From positions 1 to 43,238 of the forward strand of contig JAKQOW010000138.1 in assembly GCA_029565065.1 (NCBI GenBank): 43,238 bases of DNA, written 5' to 3'. The notes below the pieces were generated by a model that was not told the DNA's origin, ran no database searches, and was given only the letters and a program-made list of their open reading frames with translations. The DNA is from Acidobacteriota bacterium (GTDB taxonomy: Bacteria > Acidobacteriota > JAAYUB01). A program made the translations under genes and the position numbers. Positions 1 to 6,858 of this stretch are shown here, one piece after another; position 1 is the first letter of the stretch, and each line of letters begins with the position of its first letter.

Positions 1-53
1 AATGTCCAGAATCATGCCCCGGCGCAGCATCTCCCGGCTGTTTTTTTTGCCAT
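1..53 (-). CDS. Partial gene start at the left edge, apparently frameshifted
   Basis: On the minus strand an ATG at 53-51 follows a good ribosome binding site (AAGGA, complement of 61-65, 7-nt spacer). As written the frame runs M-A-K-K-T-A-G and stops after 13 codons. There is a run of eight A (plus-strand T, 41-48) straight after the start. One extra A would give a frame open to the window edge (MAKKNSREMLRRGMILDI) with GC-rich third positions. I infer a real gene whose start is broken by a homopolymer indel, either a sequencing error or a true mutation. Too little is visible to name it. Confidence 0.35.
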
Positions 54-463
54 CGTGTCATCCTTGGAGGTGGTCATGATGGCATTATACCGTTCCGGGG
101 TTGCTGGCACCCAGGCGTTCCGCGGTTGCTGTCACTTGGCCCGTACTCGTAATCGAGGCTCGAGGCTCGTTCCTTGTCACCGGACTTCGGACATCGGGAT
201 TCGGGACTGGGACCTCGATTCCGAATCCTGAGTCCCAGCTCCAAAGTCTCAACTCCCAGGTCTCAACTCTTAGGTCCCCGCACCCAGGACCCCCGTCTCA
301 GGCAAACTTCAAAACGTTTCCAAATAGCCAATAAAATATAAGCAATAATCAATAACCAATAAACACGACAATCCGAAATGCCCAATGACCATTGATCAAT
401 GAAAAATGACCAATGAATTCCGCATCGTTCCCATTCACCTATTTCACCCATTCACCCATTCAC
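54..463. repeat. Low-complexity, degenerate short-repeat spacer
   Basis: No convincing gene lies here. The stretch is built of decayed short-period motifs: CGAGGCT and CGGGACT-like units (about 160-260), an unusually AT-rich part (about 305-420) with repeated CAATGACCAATGA and AATAACCAATAA words, and CACCCATT/CACCTATT units (431-470) that run into the 3' end of mobB. Composition differs sharply from the GC-rich genes around it. It looks like slippage-derived spacer DNA. Confidence 0.6.
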
Positions 464-1129
464 CTATTCTCCCTCCTCCTTCTCCCTCTCCACATGCACG
501 TCGATGGTCCCCTTCGGGTCGCAGTCCTTCAGGGCGCCCAGCATCCCACGGACGGCGCCGGCGATGAAGTCGCGGACGAACGATTTCATGGGCACCGCCC
601 GTCCGTCCACCCGCACGCTGACGTGGCCGGGCCGCGGCTGTTCCAGAAAACGCGTCTCGATAAACGCGGCCAGTCCGGCGGCGTCATCGAGCGCGAAGCG
701 GGGCACGCCGAGGTCGATGCCGGCGTCGCTGACCAGCGCCACCAGCCCGTCGCTCCGCTTGCAGATGGGCTCGTCGTGCTGCTCGGGCCGGAACACCTCG
801 ATCTTGGGCTGGCGGTCGCTTTTGTATCCTTCCGAGAGCACCAGATCCACGTCCTGGACGAACCGGTCGCGGATTTCGTCCAGCGTCAGGTCCCGCTCCA
901 CGTCCCGGATCATGGCCAACCGCCACGGCGAGGCGATCACGGCGGTGTGGGCGCCAGCTTGCTTGTGCCGATAGCTGTCCTTGCCCGGGTGGTCCACTTC
1001 GAAGCCGTGGGAATCGTGCTTCACCGTGGCCACGCGCCAGCCGCGACGGGTGAGTTCCGGAATGAGCTTTTCAAGCAGGGTGGTCTTGCCCGAGTCGGAC
1101 TTGCCGACGACGGAGAGAATGGGGATCAT
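464..1129 (-). CDS. mobB: Molybdopterin-guanine dinucleotide biosynthesis protein B (MobB)
   Basis: A 221-residue P-loop GTPase-like protein. The family assists MobA in attaching GMP to molybdopterin in the cytoplasm. The Walker A motif GKSDSGKTT lies at residues 9-17, followed by the family pattern RGWRVATVKHDSHGFEVDHPGKDS and the later LSEGYKS block, both typical of MobB. The start was set at ATG 1129-1127, because the upstream extension to 1267 is Pro-rich, lacks family features, and MIPILSVVGK is the usual MobB N terminus. About 55 C-terminal residues after the core (from RPGHVSVRVDG) form an extension ending in a very acidic EKEEGE tail that grades into the low-complexity DNA. No other molybdenum cofactor gene is visible here. 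Identity is secure; the role of the tail is unknown. Confidence 0.9.
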   Translation of the reverse strand: MIPILSVVGKSDSGKTTLLEKLIPELTRRGWRVATVKHDSHGFEVDHPGKDSYRHKQAGAHTAVIASPWRLAMIRDVERDLTLDEIRDRFVQDVDLVLSEGYKSDRQPKIEVFRPEQHDEPICKRSDGLVALVSDAGIDLGVPRFALDDAAGLAAFIETRFLEQPRPGHVSVRVDGRAVPMKSFVRDFIAGAVRGMLGALKDCDPKGTIDVHVEREKEEGE

Positions 1130-1290
1130 GGCACAAGCCTCAACGGATGAGATTCGGCCGCAGACCGGTGGCCCCCCCTCAGGTGGCAGCGGCGATGGGC
1201 CGGGTTCTGGCGGGCGTACCGGTAGCCGCAGCGGATCCATTTTCAAGGGAGGGGAGCAGCGTGTCAACGGTTAGTTCGCGGGTGGCCGTA

Positions 1291-1313
1291 GGCCGCGTCC
1301 GCCGGACGCGGCC
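1291..1313. repeat. Palindromic repeat, copy 1
   Basis: Perfect inverted repeat GGCCGCGTCC / GGACGCGGCC with loop GCC, preceded by GTA. It shares its core with copies at 1640-1672 and about 25035-25062. No T tract follows, so an intrinsic terminator is not clearly indicated. Confidence 0.6.
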
Positions 1314-1639
1314 CGCTGAATCCGCACGATCCATGGGATCGTATTGGTTGATCCCGCGGCCCGGCCGCGTCAGCGGCCGCGGAATGTAGCCCGGGCCGAG
1401 AGGCCCGAGTAGGCGGCGCTCATACGGCGTGGCAGAGCCGCGCCAGCGGCGGGAGAAATTGATCGGGATCCGCACCCTGTGATTCATGCGTTTCTGATAG
1501 ATAACGGATGGAATTAGAAGTGTTCGGCGCGTTCCTTCTTCTCTGCCGCTCCTGCGGAGCTCGGCCTGCGAACTCCTCCGCTGACCCGGACCTGTCGGTC
1601 CGGGCTACACTCCGCCGCCGCTTGCGCGGCGGGATCCTG

Positions 1640-1672
1640 CCGTAGGCCGCGTTCGGCGAACGCGGCCTACGG
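1640..1672. repeat. Palindromic repeat, copy 2
   Basis: Perfect 15-bp inverted repeat (CCGTAGGCCGCGTTC, loop GGC, then its complement). It lies directly 3' of the stop codon of the LCCL gene, so it could stabilise or end that transcript, but it lacks a T tract. The core matches copies 1 and 3. Confidence 0.65.
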
Positions 1673-1680
1673 GGCCGGAA

Positions 1681-2703
1681 CTACTTTTTGGGGGGCGGCA
1701 CGATGAAGACGAAACTGCCGCCGAAGGAGCCGTAATCGGAACTGGTGACGCCGTTCCGCGCGCTCCCCTTATAGGAGGAAGCGCCGGCGCGAATCTCGAT
1801 GGTCACCTTGCCGCCCTTGGCGGCGGTGATCAGACCGGCGTGGACGGCGGCCGTGGCGATGGATGAGTCGTCGGTGTACAAGTCGGTGCCCCAGACGCTG
1901 CCCAGCGTGCCGCCGGCAGGAAATACGAACGTGTAGCGCTGGCCGTTCTTGCCCCGCAGTGCGCTGGCGCTGGTCTTCCAGTCACTGATCAGCTCCTTGC
2001 TCTCCTGGGCCGAACCGGACACGAAGGCAAAGCTGCCGTCATAGGAGCCGTAGTCGGAGCTGGTCACGCCGTTCCGGGTGCTCCCCTTGTAGGCGGAGGC
2101 GCCGGCGCGGATCTCGAATGTCACCGTGCCGCCCTTTTCGGCGGTGATCAATCCCGCATGGACCGCCGCGGTGGCGATGGACGAGTCGTCGGTGTACAGG
2201 TCGGTGCCCCAGACGCTGCCGAGAGTGCCGTTGGCGGGGAAGAAATACGTGAAGCGCTGGCCGTTCATGCCCCGCAGCGAGCTGGCGGAGGTGTGCCAGT
2301 CGCCCAACGTGCTTTTCGCCTTTCCGCCGGCTGCGCCGGTGACGAAGACGAAGCTGCCGCCGAAAGAGCCGAAGCCGGAACTGGTGACGCCGTTGCGGGT
2401 GCTGCCCGCGTAGGAGGCGGCGCCGGGGCGGATCTCGATGGTCACCTTGCCGCCCTTGGCCGCGGTGATCAGGCCGGCATGAACCGCCGCGGTGGCGATG
2501 GACGAGTCGTCGGTGTACAGGTCGGTGCCCCAGACGCTGCCCAGCGTACCGCCGGCCGGAAATACGAAGGTGAACTGCTGGCCGTTCTTGCCCCGCAGCT
2601 GGGTGGCCGAGGTCTTCCAGTCGCCCTGGGCCTCTGCCCAGGCCGCCATACCGGCCAACAGGCAAACCAACACAACCAGCGTGACGCGCGTAAACCGAAT
2701 CAT
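1681..2703 (-). CDS. Secreted protein of three tandem LCCL-like domains, cysteine-free
   Basis: A 340-residue protein with a clear signal peptide (residues 1-25, cleavage likely after AWAEA) and then only three near-identical repeats at about residues 28-121, 135-228 and 241-334, with a period of 106-107. Each repeat carries GTLGSVWGTDLYTDDSSIAT, then AAVHAGLIT and RNGVTSS, the hallmark of LCCL domains (known from Limulus factor C and cochlin, also found in bacteria). LCCL domains usually hold conserved disulfide cysteines; here the mature protein has none, and the usual Cys after SSI is Ala. The role is unknown, probably extracytoplasmic binding. Start ATG 2703-2701 follows AGGAGG. The high similarity between repeats suggests recent duplication or gene conversion. 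It lies on the same strand as the SLOG-phosphatase gene, 173 bp downstream, so co-transcription is possible but not shown. Confidence 0.85.
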   Translation of the reverse strand: MIRFTRVTLVVLVCLLAGMAAWAEAQGDWKTSATQLRGKNGQQFTFVFPAGGTLGSVWGTDLYTDDSSIATAAVHAGLITAAKGGKVTIEIRPGAASYAGSTRNGVTSSGFGSFGGSFVFVTGAAGGKAKSTLGDWHTSASSLRGMNGQRFTYFFPANGTLGSVWGTDLYTDDSSIATAAVHAGLITAEKGGTVTFEIRAGASAYKGSTRNGVTSSDYGSYDGSFAFVSGSAQESKELISDWKTSASALRGKNGQRYTFVFPAGGTLGSVWGTDLYTDDSSIATAAVHAGLITAAKGGKVTIEIRAGASSYKGSARNGVTSSDYGSFGGSFVFIVPPPKK

Positions 2704-2876
2704 GGTGCCCTCCTAAATTGTGAAAAAATCAAGAACGCGGATTTATTTCCATTCGTCACCGTGCGCTCTGTGCCAATAGACGGACTCATTGTCAGATTCA
2801 TCACGATTGTTCCGGATGCGGCCGAATTGGTGGTCCCCGTCCGCCGGCGATGATGGCGAATCGGCGGCTGAGCGCA

Positions 2877-3890
2877 CTACCGGTGGCCGGGCGGCGGGTC
2901 GATGAGCGGGCCGGCGCGCTCGCGCAGCAGCCGCACCAGGCCCTCGTCCATGAATTCGAACTCGTCGGGGATGTGGAGGCAGACGATCCGCCGGGTCCGG
3001 TACAGGTCCTTGAACCGCTTTTGGATGCGGTTGCGGTGGCGCTTCTCCATGACCAGCACCAGGTCGGCCCACTCGAGGAGCTCCCGCGTGAGTGGCACCA
3101 CGGCGTCGGCGTCAAGCCCCGCCGAGCGGACCTCCAGCCCCGGCGTGCCGCGAAACACCCGCTCGGCGGTGGGGCTGCGCAGCTTGTTCTGGCTGCACAG
3201 AAATAGTACCCGCCGCGGGGCGGGGCGGGCGCCGTCGGCGGCCGCGGCACCGACGGGCGGGAATTTTGCGGCGGCGGCAGGTGCTTCGGCCAGGCGGCCG
3301 GAGAGCACGGTGACGGCTCCCGGTGCGTCCGGGCGGATGTGGACGATCGGCCGCCCCCGCTCCAGCGCGCAGGCCACGATCTCGGCGGTGCCGCCGGGGC
3401 CGCGGGCCGGCTCGCCGTCCCAGACGGCGATGAGCACGTCGCAGTGATCGACCACGTGGCGGCCGGCGTCGCGGTAGGCGACCTGGCGGGCCGCCGCCGC
3501 GTCGAGTCCGGGAAACTCCTCAGCCAGCGGGCGGGGGTGCAGGCAGACCGGATCCGGATCCCGGTGGAGCAACGCCTCGAACTCCTGCCGCGACGTCGGT
3601 CCATCAAACTCCGCGGCATATTCGGCGGGCGCCAGCGGCAGCACGGCGCCGAGCGTCGCCGCCGGCGCTTCCAGCACCACCTGCGCGACCAGCCGGTCGG
3701 CCCCTTCAGCCAGGCAAGACAGGACCCGGACGGCGGGCAAGGCCGGGAGGCCGGCCGCCCGGAGGATCTCGCGGTGTAGGGCACTCCGGACGGCAGCGGC
3801 CACCGCACCCGGATCGGCGAGCCGCCGGTGGCCAGTGACGCCGATGCGGAGCACAGACGTCGCGGCCGGTGTGTCGGGGGGAGGTGTCAT
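2877..3890 (-). CDS. SLOG domain fused to low-molecular-weight tyrosine phosphatase-like domain
   Basis: A 337-residue two-domain protein. Residues about 13-187 look like a SLOG (SMF/DprA-LOG-type Rossmann) nucleotide-binding domain: GVTGHR at 17-22, LAEGADRLVA at 60-69, and HCDVLIAVWDGEPARGPGGT at 149-168 followed by EIV. SLOG domains bind or process nucleotides and NAD derivatives in several immune and signalling proteins. After a Pro/Ala linker, residues about 226-330 match the phosphatase fold, with the CX5R loop C232-SQNKL-R238 and ADLVLVMEKRHR at 275-286. D309 in IPDEFEF is a candidate acid. The start codon overlaps the stop of the RyR/AAA+ gene by 4 bp (ATGA), so translation is probably coupled and the two proteins likely act together. 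An arginine phosphatase or another phosphoester activity is possible. Confidence 0.8.
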   Translation of the reverse strand: MTPPPDTPAATSVLRIGVTGHRRLADPGAVAAAVRSALHREILRAAGLPALPAVRVLSCLAEGADRLVAQVVLEAPAATLGAVLPLAPAEYAAEFDGPTSRQEFEALLHRDPDPVCLHPRPLAEEFPGLDAAAARQVAYRDAGRHVVDHCDVLIAVWDGEPARGPGGTAEIVACALERGRPIVHIRPDAPGAVTVLSGRLAEAPAAAAKFPPVGAAAADGARPAPRRVLFLCSQNKLRSPTAERVFRGTPGLEVRSAGLDADAVVPLTRELLEWADLVLVMEKRHRNRIQKRFKDLYRTRRIVCLHIPDEFEFMDEGLVRLLRERAGPLIDPPPGHR

Positions 3891-6586
3891 TTGGGCGGCT
3901 TCTCGGCCTTCCGTTCGAGAACGAATCCGTGCTTGTGAAGCACGACCGGAATCGTTTCGGTGATGACCCAGTCGAGTTCCTGGTCTGCGGCCGGGACGTC
4001 CCGGAACGCGGCGATATCGCGGTGGAGCCGCAGCTCCGGCCGAGTTTGGGCGGTCCAGGCGAATCCGCGCAGCATCTTGTCGCGCAGCCAGATGTCATGC
4101 TCCAGGCAGACGAGCATTTGCCTCTCGTCCGCGTTGAACGTGTAAGGAGCAGTGGCCGCCACGTCCGCCGGGCGCAGGCGGCGGATGACATATCCCAGAT
4201 CGGCCAGCTTGGCCAGAGTCAGTCGGGCGGTGCCCCGGTTCATCTCCTTGACGGCTTCGGGCAGCTGGTCGTACGGCACCAGCCAGGGATGGTGTTTCGC
4301 CCGGTCGTCCCGCGACGCGCCGTGGCGCCAACCCTCAACGGTCTTCATTTTGAGCCAGGCTTCATGGCACGCTTCGGCGAGGGCCTCGAAGATCGGCGCT
4401 TCGAGCTGGGCGCGGGCCACGATCTCCTGGAAATCCTTCGTCACGTGCAGATTCAACAGGTCGGGCGGCGGCAGCTCCGCCACCCCGAAAAACCGGGCGC
4501 CGTTCAGGTTGCTCATGTGGGCCACCGATTCGAGGGAGCGGGCGCCGTGCAGGAACTCCCTGGTGGTGAGGAACGCCCGCAGCACGCTGCCGCTGATGGC
4601 TGCCTCCTTGGTGTCGGGATCGATGAGCTGCGGATAGAAGCGGTCCAGGGTGGAGCGCAGGATGATGGCCCGGCGGATGAGGAAGGCGGGATCGTCCTCC
4701 GGCCGAGACTCCGTGCGGCCGCTGGCGGCCTGGCATTCCGCCGAGATGGGATTGGGGCCCTTGATGTTCACGAAGCCGCGCAGCCGGCTGACGAAATCGG
4801 GTCCCTTGACGGCGCGGAACGCCTCCTCGACCGCGCCCCCGGCGCGGGTCCGGTCGAACACCTCGAAGCAGGGGCAGGTGCCGCCGGCGAAGACGAAGAT
4901 GGCTTTGCCCAGGGGATAAATCACGCCGTCGGCGGTGAACTGGGCGTCCTGCATGGGGGCGAGAAAATCCTTCAGCCAGCGGAGTTCGCCCGTGTCGAAC
5001 TCGTCCCAGAACACCAGCGGGATCCGGCCGCGGATGGCCGCGTCGCGCACCTGCTGCAGCGCCAGGTGCAAGCCCCGCGGCCCCTCCATCTGGGACAGGT
5101 TGAACTCGTAACTCCCCTTGTCGTCACCGAACAGCTCAGCCACGAGCTGTTTGATGGCGAACGATTTGCCCGATCCCGGCGGTCCGAACACGGCCAGCGA
5201 CAGCGGCCGCCGGTCTTCGGCGTTGTTCTGGTACGCCACAATCAGGTTGCGCACGGCGTTGATCCGCTCGATCTCCTGCCGGTCCACGGTGAAGAACTTG
5301 CCGTAGACGGCCTTGGGCGCAGCCTGGAGTGCGGCCGCCGGACCGCGCCGCACCACTTCCACGGCCTTGGCCGCGATGTACTCGAGGCTGGGTCCGGTCA
5401 AATCCTGGAGGAGGTCGGATCGATAGGCGGAAGCGGCGGCCGGATCGGGCTTGCTGGGCGAGACAGCGCAGTCTGTTGTCGCCACGCCGTCCAGCAGACA
5501 ATGATCGATGGTGCTGAAATAGGCGTCGGCCGGCTCGCTCTTGTCCGCAGCGGGGTGGAGCAATTCCCGCAACCGCTTGTTCGCCGTCTCGGGACCGAAC
5601 TTGTCCTTCGGGCCGAAGCCGCATTCGTGGCTGGCCATGATGGCCGCCAGCGCGCGGCCCACGGCGATGAAGAGCGGGTACGTTTCCGGATCGAGCTCGT
5701 GGCGGGCCAGGGCGGCGGACAGGATCGAAGCGTTGCCGAAGATCAGGCCCGGGTGCTTCGCCTCCCAGGCGCCCTCGAGGTGCTCGGGATGGTAGAGAAA
5801 TCGCTCCAGCCGGGCCTGGGGGAGAAGCGGCGGCGCTGGTTCGCCTGGTCCGAGGGAGCGATTATGCAGCGGCAGGCGCGTGAAACAGGCCGCGCCTTCG
5901 GCGTCGAAATGCACCACCACCCGCCGGCAGCGGGCCAGATCGAACGCCGACGGGCCGTTTTCGAACTCCTGGACCATCGCCTCGATCGACCGGTCCCAGG
6001 ATAACGCCTGCGGGATCATGGCCCGGCGCGCCCGTAGGGCGCCGACGCTCAGCACCACTGTCAGCCGGTCGGCGTGGTGCGCGATCAGGTGGTTCCAGAG
6101 GGATCCCTGCGCCAGGGGCGTGCCGGTCTTCAGGATGATGGACCGCGGGGCGCCCCCCTCCCGGATGGCCGCCGGCCAGCGGTCCTCGGCATTGCGGAAG
6201 CCCAGACCGAGATCGTCCAGCACCACCAGATCCGGATCCGCCGGGGCGTTGGGCGGCTGCTGGATCTCCGGTCCCTCCTCAGGCATCTGGCAGCCCAGGA
6301 GCTGGCGGATCCGCCAGACCTGCTTCCGGCTCTTTTCCACCTCGGGGTGCAGCGACCAGATGGTGAAGCTCTGCAGAGCTTTGTCCGTTTTCGGCGTGCC
6401 GGTGACCGTGGGGTCCAGGTCGGCGCAGGCCATCTGGACGAGTTCCTGCAGGTACCAGGCCCCGCCGCGCCACCGCTTCATGGTGGTATGCGGCAGTCCC
6501 TCGGCGAAGCGCCGCGGCGCGGTGGGGTGGAGCACCAGGTTGTGGTCCCACATCACGTCTCCGGCGATCACGACGGTCTTCGGCAT
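3887..6586 (-). CDS. Large AAA+ ATPase with tandem RyR-type repeats and PfkB-like N terminus
   Basis: 899 residues. The N terminus (about 1-330) resembles a PfkB/ribokinase fold (VVIAGDVMWDHNLV, LVVLDDLGLGFRN, VVVHFDAEGA) but lacks a clear GAGD catalytic motif, so it may sense rather than catalyse; this call is tentative. The middle is a P-loop ATPase with Walker A GPPGSGKS (about 466-473) and Walker B IPLVFWDEFD (about 522-531). The C terminus has a RyR-type repeat at about 730-802, with HEAWLKMKTVEGWRHG and HHPWLVPYDQLPEAVKEMNR, then a divergent second copy at about 816-893 starting EHDIWLRDKML. RyR repeats are best known from ryanodine receptors but occur in bacteria. A strong GGAGGA site precedes the start. 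It is the first gene of the leftward pair, divergent from the TIR operon. No transmembrane segment is evident. AAA+ and first RyR repeat are secure; the second repeat is probable. Confidence 0.8.
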   Translation of the reverse strand: MPKTVVIAGDVMWDHNLVLHPTAPRRFAEGLPHTTMKRWRGGAWYLQELVQMACADLDPTVTGTPKTDKALQSFTIWSLHPEVEKSRKQVWRIRQLLGCQMPEEGPEIQQPPNAPADPDLVVLDDLGLGFRNAEDRWPAAIREGGAPRSIILKTGTPLAQGSLWNHLIAHHADRLTVVLSVGALRARRAMIPQALSWDRSIEAMVQEFENGPSAFDLARCRRVVVHFDAEGAACFTRLPLHNRSLGPGEPAPPLLPQARLERFLYHPEHLEGAWEAKHPGLIFGNASILSAALARHELDPETYPLFIAVGRALAAIMASHECGFGPKDKFGPETANKRLRELLHPAADKSEPADAYFSTIDHCLLDGVATTDCAVSPSKPDPAAASAYRSDLLQDLTGPSLEYIAAKAVEVVRRGPAAALQAAPKAVYGKFFTVDRQEIERINAVRNLIVAYQNNAEDRRPLSLAVFGPPGSGKSFAIKQLVAELFGDDKGSYEFNLSQMEGPRGLHLALQQVRDAAIRGRIPLVFWDEFDTGELRWLKDFLAPMQDAQFTADGVIYPLGKAIFVFAGGTCPCFEVFDRTRAGGAVEEAFRAVKGPDFVSRLRGFVNIKGPNPISAECQAASGRTESRPEDDPAFLIRRAIILRSTLDRFYPQLIDPDTKEAAISGSVLRAFLTTREFLHGARSLESVAHMSNLNGARFFGVAELPPPDLLNLHVTKDFQEIVARAQLEAPIFEALAEACHEAWLKMKTVEGWRHGASRDDRAKHHPWLVPYDQLPEAVKEMNRGTARLTLAKLADLGYVIRRLRPADVAATAPYTFNADERQMLVCLEHDIWLRDKMLRGFAWTAQTRPELRLHRDIAAFRDVPAADQELDWVITETIPVVLHKHGFVLERKAEKPPK

Positions 6587-6773
6587 GGGCTGTCCTCCTC
6601 GGTCGGCGGTCCGCCTCCGCGCGTGCGGCGCGGGGTCTCCGGTTGCAGGTCGGATGGAACGATCAAGACTAATCTAGAACAAGCCGCCGCAAAAATCCAG
6701 CCGAACGATGCCGGCATTTATTTCGCGACCGTTGAAATCCGGAGACGCCAGGCCAAACAAAATCAAAAAGGGC

Positions 6774-6801
6774 TTGAACTGGGGGAATCCGGGCTTAGAA
6801 T
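6774..6801 (+). promoter_or_regulatory. Candidate sigma70-type promoter for the TIR operon
   Basis: TTGAAC (6774-6779), a 16-bp spacer and TAGAAT (6796-6801) lie 58 bp before the TIR start. This is the best promoter-like match in the 272-bp spacer (6587-6858) shared with the divergent RyR/AAA+ gene. A convincing promoter for the leftward unit was not found. The spacer contains no gene. Confidence 0.45.
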
Positions 6802-6858
6802 ATGGGGGATTCGGTTCTCCAACAGAATTTGGCATTTTGCACAGGAACGGCATGCGCT

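Larger units (their letters stand above)
1130..1680. other. Palindrome-rich intergenic region
   Basis: This 551-bp spacer between mobB and the LCCL gene holds no credible gene. It is packed with inverted repeats: 1291-1313 (10-bp stem), 1585-1604 (8-bp stem, 4-nt loop), 1615-1632 (7-bp stem) and 1640-1672 (15-bp stem, 3-nt loop). GGGCCGAGAGGCCCG near 1396 is a further small hairpin. Two of these share the sequence core GTAGGCCGCGT. Confidence 0.6.

Noticed and set aside
1681..2703. Direct DNA repeats that could suggest a CRISPR or satellite
   Set aside because: They are in-frame protein domain repeats of about 320 bp with no short spacers.
3869..6004. Long open frame of 711 codons opposite the RyR/AAA+ gene
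   Set aside because: Shadow of GC-rich coding DNA; the protein is low-complexity with no family motif, whereas the minus strand has AAA+ and RyR motifs.
6802..6858. Upstream start for the TIR gene
   Set aside because: The extra 19 residues precede the normal TIR beginning and overlap the predicted transcription start region.
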